Assembly: GCA_964567745.1 (NCBI GenBank)
Contig: CAZMNY010000044.1
Location: forward strand, 1 to 64,000
DNA from: CAZMNY01 sp964567745
GTDB lineage: Bacteria > Planctomycetota > Planctomycetia > Pirellulales > Pirellulaceae
Reading direction: 5' to 3'
DNA length: 64,000 nt
Shown: in pieces, positions 18,406 through 27,091 of the stretch
Position numbering within the stretch: the stretch's first letter is position 1
How the letters are laid out: each line of letters opens with the position of its first letter
Notes under the pieces: generated by a model
Seen by the model: the letters and a program-made list of their open reading frames with translations, nothing else
Told to the model about the DNA's origin: nothing
Database searches by the model: none
Made by a program: the position numbers and the translations under genes

Positions 18406-19758
18406 ATGACGCGACACACTCGAGCACTATTGTTTTGTCTTTGCGGCTTGTTGACATTCCCGGCCATCTCGGGCGCGAGCGACTCCGACTGGCCACAGTT
18501 TCGCGGCGCCGACTCGCGAGGCGTGTCCGAAAACCTCGAGCTCCCAACGCATTGGTCAGCGACAAAGAACGTGGAGTGGAAAACGGATTTACCCGGGCGC
18601 GGCTGGTCGTCGCCCATTGTCTGGGGCGACCGAGTCTTTCTCACCTCGGTAATCAACGAAGGCAAATCGGAAGAGCCCAAAAAGGGCCTTTACTTTGGCG
18701 GCGATCGTCCCAACCCGCCTGGCAGCGTACACCGCTGGGTCGTGTTTTGTCTGGACCTCAAGTCGGGCGAAGTCCGTTGGAAAAAGGAAGTTCACAAGGG
18801 AAAACCTTCCACGTCGATCCACCTCAAGAATAGCTTTGGGTCGGAGACGCCGATTACCGACGGCGAGCGAGTCTACGCTTACTTCGGCAACATCGGCGTG
18901 TTTTGCTTTGACCTTGACGGCAAGCCGCTCTGGGACAAGCGGCTCAAGCCGCACAAAACCCGCAACGGCTGGGGCACGGCGTCATCCCCGGTCATTCATA
19001 AGGACCGAATCTACCTAGTCAACGACAACGATGAAGACTCGTTTCTTTTGGCGCTCGACAAGAAGTCCGGCAAGGAGATCTGGCGGACGCCGCGCAGAGA
19101 AAAGAGCAACTGGGCGACTCCGTTTATCTGGACCAACGACAAGCGAACCGAAATCGTCACTCCAGGGACAGGCCGAGTGCGATCGTACGACCTCGCCGGA
19201 AAACTGCTTTGGCAATTCAGCGGCATGTCCTCGATCACAATCGCTACGCCGTACGAACACGAAGGACTCCTTTACGTGAGTTCGGGTTACGTTGGCGACC
19301 GCAAGCGTCGTCCCATCTACGCGATCCGACCTGGTGCCGAAGGGGACATCTCACTCGGCGACGATGAAACATCAAATCGATGGATCGCTTGGCGACAACA
19401 ACTCGCCGGGCCGTACAACCCATCGACCATCATCTACAACGACCGCTTGTTCGTTCTCTACGATTTTGGCTTCTTTGCTTGCTTTGATCCGAGCAACGGC
19501 AAAACAATTTTCAAAAGAGGGCGCATTCCCAGAGGCCGAGCGTTTACAAGCTCGCCTTGGGCCTACGGCGGTAAAGTGTTCTGCCTGAATGAGGACGGCG
19601 TCACGTTTGTGATGAACGCGAGCGACGAACTTGAAGTCGCCCATACCAACACACTGGCCAAAGACGACATGGCCATGGCGACTCCCGCCATCGCCGGCAA
19701 TCGACTGTTGATTCGAACATCGGCACGGTTGTACTGCATCAAGCAAGGAGCTGAATAA
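18406..19758 (+). CDS. Exported PQQ-binding-like beta-propeller (BamB-like)
   Basis: 450 residues with a Sec signal peptide (residues 1-25). The mature N-terminus SDWPQFRGADSRGVSE and the blade motifs VEWKTDLPGRGWSSPIVWGDRVFLTS, GTASSPVIHKDRIYLVNDND, NWATPFIWTNDKRTEIVT and AMATPAIAGNRLLIRTSARLYCI are shared with the gene at 3659-5131. The two are paralogues. It is probably a secreted or periplasmic propeller; quinone binding and enzyme activity cannot be read from the sequence. It starts about 95 bases after the serine hydrolase gene. Confidence 0.88.
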   Translation: MTRHTRALLFCLCGLLTFPAISGASDSDWPQFRGADSRGVSENLELPTHWSATKNVEWKTDLPGRGWSSPIVWGDRVFLTSVINEGKSEEPKKGLYFGGDRPNPPGSVHRWVVFCLDLKSGEVRWKKEVHKGKPSTSIHLKNSFGSETPITDGERVYAYFGNIGVFCFDLDGKPLWDKRLKPHKTRNGWGTASSPVIHKDRIYLVNDNDEDSFLLALDKKSGKEIWRTPRREKSNWATPFIWTNDKRTEIVTPGTGRVRSYDLAGKLLWQFSGMSSITIATPYEHEGLLYVSSGYVGDRKRRPIYAIRPGAEGDISLGDDETSNRWIAWRQQLAGPYNPSTIIYNDRLFVLYDFGFFACFDPSNGKTIFKRGRIPRGRAFTSSPWAYGGKVFCLNEDGVTFVMNASDELEVAHTNTLAKDDMAMATPAIAGNRLLIRTSARLYCIKQGAE

Positions 19759-20346
19759 TTCACCCAGCTATGAGCCGTCCTCTAACCGACTCTCTTCTCG
19801 TGCCTCTTAGTGCTTTTTCGCGGCCAACTTCGTCTGACGAAAAATGACGAGCCGCCCGAAAGCACGCGAACCTCGAGTGCGGCGTAGCTGCAACCAATTC
19901 CGCCAGGAAAATCAAAGCGAGTCCGCCTCACTTGTCGCGTTTTCGTTTAACCCGTCGCCGCAGGCAAGGCTGTTTCTCGTTTTGTCTTCGCCCTCTCCGC
20001 GTCTTCGCGTGACCCGAATGAGATAAGTTCGAGAGTTGTTACCCGTTGACGTGGCAAGCCAGCGAAAGGAGTTGGACTGAGCGAACTCTTGTGGATCTCC
20101 ACGTCGACACCGCGGGAAGCCACATGGTTTCTCTTGTCCAGTTCGTCGATACTGTCAACTAGGGGCAGAAGCCTTGGCAGTGCAAGGAAGCACGCCGGGC
20201 CTTTTCTTCGTCCCGTCTTCAACGCATTGCAATTCCTCGGCAATCAATCTTTTCGCGAAGCGCTTTCAGCCGCACCGAAAGTACAAGCCGCCTGCGGCTG
20301 GAAGCGTTTGAGGCCTCAGTCACGACGGCACTCGAAGCATCGCCAA
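19759..20346. other. Intergenic region with a degraded REP-like element
   Basis: About 590 bases between convergent genes. It contains one REP-like sequence (19945-19970) and low-information text such as CTTCGCCCTCTCCGCGTCTTCGCG. I found no gene. Confidence 0.6.
19945..19970 (+). repeat. REP-like element, single copy
   Basis: GTTTAACCCGTCGCCGCAGG followed by CAAGGC. It matches the REP-like core in the array at 42072-42202 (GTTTAACCCGCCGCCGGAGG then CAAGGC) with two changes. Confidence 0.6.
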
Positions 20347-20694
20347 CTAGCCACGGACCTTGAATCCAATCTTGGCGAGCAGTTCGCGAACGCGATCGAG
20401 GTGGCTGCCTTGGATCTCAAAATGTTCGTCTTTAATCGCGCCTCCCGCGCCGCAGGCGTTCTTGAGCTGGCTCAATAAATCAGGCAAGTCATTTTCATCG
20501 GCCGGCAGTCCGCGAATAACGGTGACGAGCTTCCCCTTCTTTCGTTTTTCGATCGACAACTTCGCGGTCTGTTTTGCGGGGTCCGTCAGTTCTTTTTCGA
20601 CGGGCAGGGGAGGGCACTGACAGTCCGACTCCAGTTCGCCGCACCGCTCACAGGTCGGCGGTCGATCCCACTGAGTTCCTTCAAATAGTCTCAT
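20347..20694 (-). CDS. SUI1/eIF1-like translation factor with Cys-rich N-terminus
   Basis: About 115 residues from the ATG at 20694 (an ATG at 20706 is also possible). The C-terminal SUI1 domain is clear: KGKLVTVIRGLPADENDLPDLLSQLKN, then ACGAGGAIKDEHFEIQGSHLDRVRELL, as in the YciH family that resembles eIF1 and acts in start-site fidelity. The N-terminus carries TCERCGELESDCQCPP, a possible small zinc knuckle, which is common in planctomycete copies. It is cytoplasmic and transcribed opposite to its neighbours. Confidence 0.87.
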   Translation of the reverse strand: MRLFEGTQWDRPPTCERCGELESDCQCPPLPVEKELTDPAKQTAKLSIEKRKKGKLVTVIRGLPADENDLPDLLSQLKNACGAGGAIKDEHFEIQGSHLDRVRELLAKIGFKVRG

Positions 20695-20860
20695 CACAGT
20701 ACCCATATGCCCAGGCCATACGCCGGATCCGTCAAACCACTCGAAAACCGCAGAATAATTGCCGACATTCGTACTCGCGAGACTTCTCTGCTCGCTATCG
20801 GATGCATTGTACAAACACTATCATTGTCTGCTTACGAATTGCCATTGGTTTAACCAAACG

Positions 20861-20867
20861 AAAAGGA
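20861..20867 (+). promoter_or_regulatory. Ribosome binding site of the ABM-domain gene
   Basis: AAAAGGA seven bases upstream of the ATG at 20875. Confidence 0.55.
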
Positions 20868-20874
20868 CTTTCTC

Positions 20875-21159
20875 ATGATAACGGTCGGCATGAATTACCG
20901 CGTGATCGAGGGCAAACAGCAAGATTTCGAAGACAAGTTCGCCGCTGTCATTTCCGCTTTGGAGGCGGCAGACGGGCACGATAGTTCGACGCTTTGGAAA
21001 GACGTCTCCGATGGCGCCTCGTACCTGATCACGAGCGAATGGTCTGAGGAACAGGCATTCACCGATTTCATTCGCAGCGACGCTTTCCGCAACGTCACCA
21101 ACTGGGGCAAAGAGCAAATTCTCGCTGGACGACCCCAACACAAAGTCTATAAACATTGA
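20875..21159 (+). CDS. Antibiotic-biosynthesis-monooxygenase (ABM) domain protein
   Basis: 94 residues, one dimeric alpha-beta barrel domain. It opens with ITVGMNYRVIEGKQQDFEDKF and has the family pattern of helix, strand and YLITSEWSEEQAFTDFIRS. ABM proteins range from quinol monooxygenases to heme-degrading enzymes; no cofactor residues are obvious, so the reaction is open. Its stop overlaps the TTG of the next frame and lies nine bases before the ATG of the isomerase, so co-transcription is likely. Confidence 0.82.
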   Translation: MITVGMNYRVIEGKQQDFEDKFAAVISALEAADGHDSSTLWKDVSDGASYLITSEWSEEQAFTDFIRSDAFRNVTNWGKEQILAGRPQHKVYKH

Positions 21160-21167
21160 GCCAACCG

Positions 21168-22184
21168 ATGCTTGCAAGCCAAACGTCAGGCCGAGACACT
21201 CAGCAACGCGCCACCGATCGAAGAACGATGTTGCTCGGCTCCCTCAGCGGTCTCTTGGCCGCTGGGCGTTTGACCTTCGCTTCGACTAACTTGGCTGCGG
21301 CCGAGAAGCACCCTGGCGAGCCGCCGAAGCGAAGCCTGTTTCAAATCGCTTGCATGACGTTGCCCTACTCACAGTTCCCGCTAAACCGAGCTTTGGAGGG
21401 CATCGCGCGCGCCGGCTATCGTTACGTCGCTTGGGGAACATCACATCGCGAAACCGAGGGCGGCAAGCGAATTCCGGTGATGCCTACGGACGCACCGCCT
21501 GAGAAAGCTCGTGAGCTTGCAAAGCGATGTCGCGACCTGGGACTCGATCCGTTAATGATGTTCTCGACCGTTTACCCCGAGGCGTCAAACGGACTGCAAG
21601 TTTTGACTCAGCGGATCAAGCAGGCGGGCCGAGCCGGAGTCGGGCAGGTGCTCACGTTCGGCCATACCAAGGGCGGCAATCGGAAACTCTGGATCGAGCG
21701 ATTCAAGAAACTTGGGCCGATTGCGCGCGACCACGGCGTGCTGCTCGTTGTCAAGCAACACGGGGGATCGACCGGTACCGGCAAGGCCTGCGCCGAAATC
21801 GTGCGCGAGGTCGATGATGACGGCGTCCGAGTCAACTATGACGCAGGCAACGTGATGGACTACCTCAATGTCGACCCCATTCCCGACATCAAACTGTGCG
21901 CGGATGTCGTCCACAGCTTTTGCATGAAGGACCACCGCAACTGGCCGAAAGATCAGGATTGCGGGCCGGGCTTCGGCGAAATCGATCACTACCGACTATT
22001 GCAGCCCGTGGCGTTCTTGGCCCGAACGATTCCGCTTTGCTGCGAAAACATTTTCGCTCCCGTCGTACCGAGACCGACTAAGCCTGAGGGCGTCGACGAA
22101 CTGGCACGGCGCGTGCGGCAGTTTTTACAGACGGTCATCGCGGGCGTGCAAGCGGATCTGCCGAAAGCCAAGCCGAGCGAGTAA
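21168..22184 (+). CDS. Exported sugar phosphate isomerase/epimerase-like TIM barrel
   Basis: About 338 residues from the ATG at 21168 (a TTG at 21156 is an alternative). A signal-like N-terminus (TMLLGSLSGLLAAGRLTFAS) precedes an AP_endonuc_2 type TIM barrel: FQIACMTLPYSQFPLNRALEGIARAGYRYVAWG, GVLLVVKQHGGSTGTG, VRVNYDAGNVMDY and the HSFCMKDHRNW metal-ligand region. In planctomycetes this type occurs with Gfo/Idh/MocA oxidoreductases and DUF1080 proteins, as here, in oxidative sugar degradation. The exact substrate is not readable. Confidence 0.85.
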   Translation: MLASQTSGRDTQQRATDRRTMLLGSLSGLLAAGRLTFASTNLAAAEKHPGEPPKRSLFQIACMTLPYSQFPLNRALEGIARAGYRYVAWGTSHRETEGGKRIPVMPTDAPPEKARELAKRCRDLGLDPLMMFSTVYPEASNGLQVLTQRIKQAGRAGVGQVLTFGHTKGGNRKLWIERFKKLGPIARDHGVLLVVKQHGGSTGTGKACAEIVREVDDDGVRVNYDAGNVMDYLNVDPIPDIKLCADVVHSFCMKDHRNWPKDQDCGPGFGEIDHYRLLQPVAFLARTIPLCCENIFAPVVPRPTKPEGVDELARRVRQFLQTVIAGVQADLPKAKPSE

Positions 22185-22255
22185 GGCAAGGGGTAAGCTG
22201 GGCCACCGATAGTGCTTCAATAACACGAATTGATTCCAACCGCGGCGACCAACTC

Positions 22256-23137
22256 ATGCCACGTCTAAGACTGCCGTTTCGCGTCACCTCGTCTCTCATT
22301 TGCATTACCTTAGCGGCTGGCCTGCTCGCCGGTTACGCGGCGCCTTGTTGCTTCGCTCAATCCGACAAGCGACCAGCGGAGCCGACTCGCGAGTCGGCTA
22401 TCTCACCCGGTTCTTCAGTCATCCGCCCGTTTGACGGCAAGAGCCTCAAGGGGTTCGCCAAGTGGCTGCAGACGACCAAGACGAAGGATCCTCAATCGGA
22501 CTATCGAGTCACCGACGGGATGATTCACATTGGCGGCCGAGGCATGGGATACTTGGCGACGGTCGACTCGTATCGCGACTATCACTTGAGCGTGGAGTAC
22601 AAATGGGGCGAGCGTCGAGACGGTTCCAAGTACGTGCGGAACTCGGGCATCCTGCTTCACGCAACCGGGCCCGACGGGAATGCTCGAGGCATTTGGCAGG
22701 CGTCGATCGAATGCCAATTGGCTCAAGGGTGCGAGGGCGATGTGATTGTGATTCGCGGCAAGGACAAGCGAGGCAAGGTGATTCCGACGATGGTCACGAG
22801 CGCTACGCGAGTGGCCAGCGATGGCCGCACTCGTTGGAGTCCAGGCGGAAAGAAGACGCTCTATTCAGGAAGTCAGTTCTGGTGGTCCAATCATGAACCG
22901 GGCTTCAAGGAGCTGCTCGACACGCGAGGCAAGGACGACGTCGCCAGCCCGCGCGGGGAATGGACGAAAGTCGAGTGCATTTGCAGGGGGTGCCGCATTA
23001 CAATTAAGATCAACGGAACCATCGTGAATGAAGTTTACGATGTGTTTCCGTCGGAGGGAAAGATTCTGCTTGAAAACGAAAAGAACGAGATCTTCTTTCG
23101 CAATCTTGAGATCCGTCCGCTAACAGCCTCACCGTAG
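22256..23137 (+). CDS. Exported DUF1080 (3-keto-disaccharide hydrolase-like) protein
   Basis: 293 residues with a signal peptide (hydrophobic residues 11-34, FAQS cleavage). A single DUF1080 concanavalin-like domain begins at VIRPFDGKSLKGFAKW and shows DYRVTDGMIHIGGRGMGYLAT, YHLSVEYKWGER, NSGILLHATGPDG and the C-terminal NGTIVNEVYDVFPSEGKILLENEKNEIFFRNLEI. Some members hydrolyse 3-keto-glycosides. Placement between a TIM-barrel isomerase and a Gfo/Idh/MocA dehydrogenase fits a 3-keto sugar route, which is inference from context. Confidence 0.88.
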   Translation: MPRLRLPFRVTSSLICITLAAGLLAGYAAPCCFAQSDKRPAEPTRESAISPGSSVIRPFDGKSLKGFAKWLQTTKTKDPQSDYRVTDGMIHIGGRGMGYLATVDSYRDYHLSVEYKWGERRDGSKYVRNSGILLHATGPDGNARGIWQASIECQLAQGCEGDVIVIRGKDKRGKVIPTMVTSATRVASDGRTRWSPGGKKTLYSGSQFWWSNHEPGFKELLDTRGKDDVASPRGEWTKVECICRGCRITIKINGTIVNEVYDVFPSEGKILLENEKNEIFFRNLEIRPLTASP

Positions 23138-23252
23138 TCGTCGGGTCGTTCAATCCTTGTAGACGCGTTCCACTGCACAATCCGCTCGACGACGCTTTTG
23201 CACGGGCCTTCCGCGATCGCGTAGAGTTGTCATTCCGCCAGGAGCTACGAAG

Positions 23253-24554
23253 ATGACCAAGACCACCCGCACCGACCTTGGCGGCAGTAATCGGCGTCAG
23301 TTCCTTTCGACGTCGCTGGCAGCGGCGGGCGGAGTTGGCGCGGCAACATTAGTTCGCACATCTCCGGCCCACGCGGCCGGGGGCGATCTGCTCAAAGTCG
23401 CGCTGATTGGCTGTGGCGGCCGCGGCACCGGCGCGGCGCGTCAGGCTCTTTTGGCCGACAGCAATGTCAAACTCGTCGCCATGGCCGACGCCTTCGACGA
23501 CCGACTGCAGCTGAGTCTGAGTTCGCTTTCGAAGATCGAGTCGGTTGCGGGCAAGATCGATGTGCCCAAGGATCGCCAGTACGTTGGCTTCGATGCCTAC
23601 AAAGAAGTCATGGCGAGCGACGTCGATGTGGTTTTGCTGACCACGCCGCCTCACTTTCGCCCAATGCATTTGAAGGCGGCTATTGATGCTGGCAAGCACG
23701 TGTTCGCCGAAAAGCCAGTCGCCGTCGACAGCCCCGGCGTACGCTCCGTGTTAAAGACATGCGCCGAGGCGAAGCGGAAGAAACTCTCGGTCTGCTCGGG
23801 ACTCTGCCTGCGCTACGATGGCGGTTTTCGCGAAACTTTGAAACGCCTGCACGGCGGCGCGATCGGCGAGATTCAGACCGTCGTCGCCAACGACTATCGC
23901 GGTGCAATTTGGGTTAAGCCGAGGAAAGACGATTGGACCGACATGCATTGGCAGATGCGAAACTGGTACTACTTCACTTGGCTCTCCGGCGATTTCAACG
24001 TGGAACAACATGTCCACTACCTCGACGTCTGCGCCTGGGTCATGGGAGGCTATCCCACCAAAGCTGTCGGCATGGGTGGACGGCAAGTGCGCACCGACAA
24101 TAAGTTCGGCAACATCTATGACCACCACAGCGTGACGTACCAGTACGACAACGGAGCTCGGTTCTTTAGCAATTGCCGGCAACAGCGAGGCTGTAAGAAC
24201 GACATGTCGAGCTACGCGTACGGAACGAAAGGGCGAGCGGAAGTATCCGAGCGGCGACTTCAAATCGAAAACGACAGGACTTGGACGTTCGACGAGAAAG
24301 TCAAGAACATGTACCAAGTCGAACACGACGAGATGTTCGCGGGAATTCGAGCCGGCGAGCCGGTTAACAACGGGGAATATATGGCCAAGAGCACTCTGCT
24401 GGCCATCATGGGCCGGATGGCGACCTACACCGGACAGGAAATCTCCTGGGAGCAAGCACTCAACTCGAAGCAAGACCTCTCCCCAGCCAAGTACGCTTGG
24501 GGCGATGCCCCCAAAGTCGAACACTGGCTGCCCGGCATCACCCAGTTCACGTAA
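23253..24554 (+). CDS. Tat-exported Gfo/Idh/MocA family oxidoreductase
   Basis: 433 residues. The N-terminus has a Tat motif (SNRRQFLSTSLAAAGGVGAA). A Rossmann dinucleotide site follows (LKVALIGCGGRGTGAARQA), then the family's EKP motif (HVFAEKPVAVDSPG) and the C-terminal substrate domain with WYYFTWLSGDFNVEQHVHYLDVCAWVMGG. It probably oxidises a sugar or sugar acid with a tightly held NAD(P), outside the cytoplasm. It ends the group of sugar-oxidation genes that starts near 20875. Confidence 0.9.
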   Translation: MTKTTRTDLGGSNRRQFLSTSLAAAGGVGAATLVRTSPAHAAGGDLLKVALIGCGGRGTGAARQALLADSNVKLVAMADAFDDRLQLSLSSLSKIESVAGKIDVPKDRQYVGFDAYKEVMASDVDVVLLTTPPHFRPMHLKAAIDAGKHVFAEKPVAVDSPGVRSVLKTCAEAKRKKLSVCSGLCLRYDGGFRETLKRLHGGAIGEIQTVVANDYRGAIWVKPRKDDWTDMHWQMRNWYYFTWLSGDFNVEQHVHYLDVCAWVMGGYPTKAVGMGGRQVRTDNKFGNIYDHHSVTYQYDNGARFFSNCRQQRGCKNDMSSYAYGTKGRAEVSERRLQIENDRTWTFDEKVKNMYQVEHDEMFAGIRAGEPVNNGEYMAKSTLLAIMGRMATYTGQEISWEQALNSKQDLSPAKYAWGDAPKVEHWLPGITQFT

Positions 24555-24985
24555 ACGGGGGGGCCGTCCATTCGTGTTGAAGCATTAGGCGGCCTATAGT
24601 GCAAAGTGCTCCGCCACTCGCACCTGTTGGCCGAAGGCCTACCTCAAAGTAGCCTACGGGCAACTCCCTTGGATTTCGGTGCGACGACACCCATTCGTGC
24701 GAAAGCGGGTTCAGGATCTCAATCAGAGCACAATGGCTCGGAGGTCGTCCAGCTTTCAAATACCGGCGTTTACGGCTCGCAAGTTGTGACGGGCACCAGC
24801 GCTTTGCCCCGAAGGGGGCGCAACACAACAGCCCAGCGGAAGTCTTGAGGCGAAGCCCAAGCGCTGCCCTGGGTCGGTCGTCGCCATGAACGTAGCCCTG
24901 AAAGGGCGAAACAAACGGTGCATTGCAACGACTCGATGACGTCATCGCTGGCGAGGGTGTAGGTGTTATGCCCTTTCAGGGCATG
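24555..24985. other. Non-coding region with palindromic elements
   Basis: No gene is visible. It contains a dispersed palindromic element at 24626-24670 (second copy at 34567-34610), a CCCCGAAGGGG hairpin near 24810, and inverted GCCCTGAAAGGGC (about 24894) and GCCCTTTCAGGGC (about 24970) elements facing each other. Confidence 0.65.
24626..24670 (+). repeat. Dispersed palindromic repeat, copy 1
   Basis: Contains GTTGGCCGAAGGCCTACCTC and GTAGCCTACGGGCAAC. The same sequence, with two or three changes, is at 34567-34610. Each copy has two internal palindromes (GGCCGAAGGCC and GTAGCCTAC). Confidence 0.8.
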
Positions 24986-24987
24986 GC

Positions 24988-25068
24988 GTGAACTGCACTG
25001 GCGGTTGCACCTGGAATGTCCACGTTAAGGATGGCATCGTGACGTGGGAAATGCAGGTACTCGAATAT
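24988..25068 (+). pseudogene. NarG/NxrA-type molybdoenzyme alpha-subunit fragment
   Basis: Translation gives NCTGGCTWNVHVKDGIVTWE and then MQVLEYPRR. This is the strongly conserved N-terminal cluster segment of respiratory nitrate reductase/nitrite oxidoreductase alpha subunits (E. coli NarG has NCTGSCSWKIYVKNGLVTWE). Only about 27 residues match and nothing of the remaining 1,100 residues is present, so it is a remnant. It is followed 60 bases later by an ActF fragment. It may also be coding in a fused small product, but the conserved part is clearly out of its normal context. Confidence 0.6.
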
Positions 25069-25126
25069 CCCCGAAGAGACATCCTATTTCATCGGTCGCA
25101 TCAACAGCCCGTGTTGACCTGTCGTC

Positions 25127-25450
25127 GTGCTATCGATCATTCTCAACTGGGTTATCCCTTTCTTCTGCCTGCTGCCGAAGCCGGCCAAGCGGAGCGGCAG
25201 CGTCATGATGAAGATTGCCGTCGTCGTGCTCATCGGCCGCTGGGTCGACCTCGTCATCATGGTCTTCCCATCCACACTGATCACAAACGGCGTCGTTTCC
25301 GATCCCGCATTCGGCTTGCTCGAAGTCGGCTCAATCGTCTGCTTCAGCGCGTTGTCCGCTTGGTTCGCACTCCGCTACACCGCCGGCATGCAGCCCGTGC
25401 CAACCGGCGATCCCTACATCCACGAAAGCCTCGAATATCACGCCGGCTAG
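25127..25450 (+). pseudogene. C-terminal fragment of alternative complex III subunit ActF
   Basis: 107 residues with GTG as the first possible start and an in-frame stop four codons upstream. It has three hydrophobic segments: SIILNWVIPFFCLLP, MMKIAVVVLIGRWVDLVIMV and LLEVGSIVCFSALSAWFALRY. It ends PTGDPYIHESLEYHAG, like the C-terminal tail of ActF, the quinol-binding NrfD-like subunit of alternative complex III. A full ActF has about 400 residues, so this is a truncated remnant of the last quarter. Neighbouring act genes are absent. It may be expressed as an orphan membrane protein, but this looks unlikely. Confidence 0.55.
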
Positions 25451-25612
25451 TGATTGAGCCTGTCAACGCCATGTCATTGCGCTCGTATTGGACGGGGATC
25501 AACAGATGAATTACAGGATGAAAGACAACACATTGAGCGCTGAGCGTTCATCCTGTTGAGCATTGTTGATCATGTCCATCCTGTCGCAACCTCTTCGCCA
25601 AAACCTCGTATC

Positions 25613-27019
25613 TCAACGGTGAGCCGCATCGGAGCCTGCCAAGGGCTCGGCGTCTATCGATTGCGGCTGTTCGGCGAGGCGGCGCTGCACGAGGTCGAGA
25701 TGCAGGCGCAAATTGTAGAATTCCTCCATGTAAGAGAGCGGCACTTTCACGTCGATCAGTTCGCTCTCCATCGTGTCGAGCTTTCGCTTGCAATCGTCGA
25801 GCGACTGAGCGTCGCCCTCGCATATGCACTGGTCGAGTTTCCTGAGGATGGCGTACCAGCGGTAAATGCGTGAGCGGATTCGCCATCGATAGACCGGCGG
25901 CGCCACTTTAACCAACGGAATCAACAAGATCAGCAGCGGGACGAACATGATCTTGGCGCGATCGATGAGCGACGCGAGCCAGAAGCTCATGTGCTTTTGA
26001 AAGAACGATGGGCCATGCTTCAAATAGTCACGGGCCACGGCGTTTACTGGAAATTCCGATCCGGCGATCGACGGATGACGGCCACGTCCGACAAGCAGCC
26101 CACCGGTCTCCCCGTGCTCGGTCGCCGCTTGAAGAAACAAGGGTATGAGAGCGTCATGAAGCTCACTCGTCGCCACGAGATTGGCGTGAGGTGCAATGAG
26201 CTGCACTGGTTCGGCTGGAAGATTCGCGTCAAAATCGATGACGCCCGGCTCGAGCGTGACGGCCTCCAGAAATGGGAAACGGCGAGAATAGGCGACACTG
26301 CGACTCATACTCAACAGTCGAATCTGCTTGTCAACTAGCAACTCGCGGACGAGCAAGGAATCAGCCGACTCAACGAGAAACGCGACGTCAACTCGGTCTG
26401 CCTTTAGGTTGTCGACCGCTTCCTGTCCGCCGCCGTTCACGAATTGAGTCTCGGCGTTTTCGTTAACGCCGTTGACCTCCAATAGCACCGTTGTGAGAAG
26501 CCGAGTGCCGCTGCCTACGTCGCCAACGGCAATTCGCTTACCCCTGAGGTCGGCGAGTTTGGAAAGATCGTCAATATCGCCGCGGTAAAACACCCACACC
26601 GGCTCAAGATAGAGCGAGGCGATCGATTCCAGGTCGGATGTGTCGCGGTCAGTCGGCGCCGCGCCGCCTTGGGCGATGGCAATCCGCACATCGTTGTCGC
26701 TCAGCAGCAAGTCGTAGTTCTCGACCGATCCGGCAGTTTCCCGCACGATGAGTCTGACGCGATTCTCAGCAAACCGCTCTTTGAAGAGACTAGCGACAGC
26801 GTAGTAGCCGCCGTCGGTCTTTCCGGCTGCGATGACAACTTCGCGCGGCGGAGGAGGCTCGACGAAATAGAGCGCCAGCGCAAACCCGATCGCAGTAAGA
26901 ATCGCGCCTGGACCAAACAACTTCATCAAATCGCGACGACGTTCACGAATCTCATCGAACAACCCAGGCTGATGCTCCGGTAGATCTGCGTCGACCGTCT
27001 TGTTGGTAGATTGCGTCAC
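25613..27019 (-). CDS. TAXI-family solute-binding protein with two membrane anchors
   Basis: 468 residues from the GTG at 27019, preferred because AAGGAG lies nine bases upstream; a TTG at 27079 would add 20 residues. An N-terminal membrane segment (GPGAILTAIGFALALYFV) is followed by a TAXI/NMT1-like periplasmic binding domain: VVIAAGKTDGGYYAVASLFKE, NDVRIAIAQGGAAP, LADLRGKRIAVGDVGSGTR, and NLKADRVDVAFLVESADS. A second membrane segment follows (IMFVPLLILLIPLV), then a cytoplasmic helical tail. Normal TAXI proteins are soluble and pair with TRAP permeases; no permease is present here, so a sensory or scavenging role is possible. It lies downstream of mobB on the same strand. Confidence 0.8.
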   Translation of the reverse strand: MTQSTNKTVDADLPEHQPGLFDEIRERRRDLMKLFGPGAILTAIGFALALYFVEPPPPREVVIAAGKTDGGYYAVASLFKERFAENRVRLIVRETAGSVENYDLLLSDNDVRIAIAQGGAAPTDRDTSDLESIASLYLEPVWVFYRGDIDDLSKLADLRGKRIAVGDVGSGTRLLTTVLLEVNGVNENAETQFVNGGGQEAVDNLKADRVDVAFLVESADSLLVRELLVDKQIRLLSMSRSVAYSRRFPFLEAVTLEPGVIDFDANLPAEPVQLIAPHANLVATSELHDALIPLFLQAATEHGETGGLLVGRGRHPSIAGSEFPVNAVARDYLKHGPSFFQKHMSFWLASLIDRAKIMFVPLLILLIPLVKVAPPVYRWRIRSRIYRWYAILRKLDQCICEGDAQSLDDCKRKLDTMESELIDVKVPLSYMEEFYNLRLHLDLVQRRLAEQPQSIDAEPLAGSDAAHR

Positions 27020-27028
27020 GCGTGTTCG

Positions 27029-27034
27029 CTCCTT
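27029..27034 (-). promoter_or_regulatory. Ribosome binding site deciding the TAXI protein start
   Basis: AAGGAG on the minus strand, nine bases before the GTG at 27019. It supports the GTG over the TTG at 27079. Confidence 0.5.
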
Positions 27035-27091
27035 CGCAAGGTCAACCGTCACTCGAAACAGAACCACCCGAGCACTCAATCAACTCGTCAC

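Noticed and set aside
24606..24945. Small ORFs on both strands in the palindrome-rich gap
   Set aside because: Translations follow the repeats and have no family resemblance.
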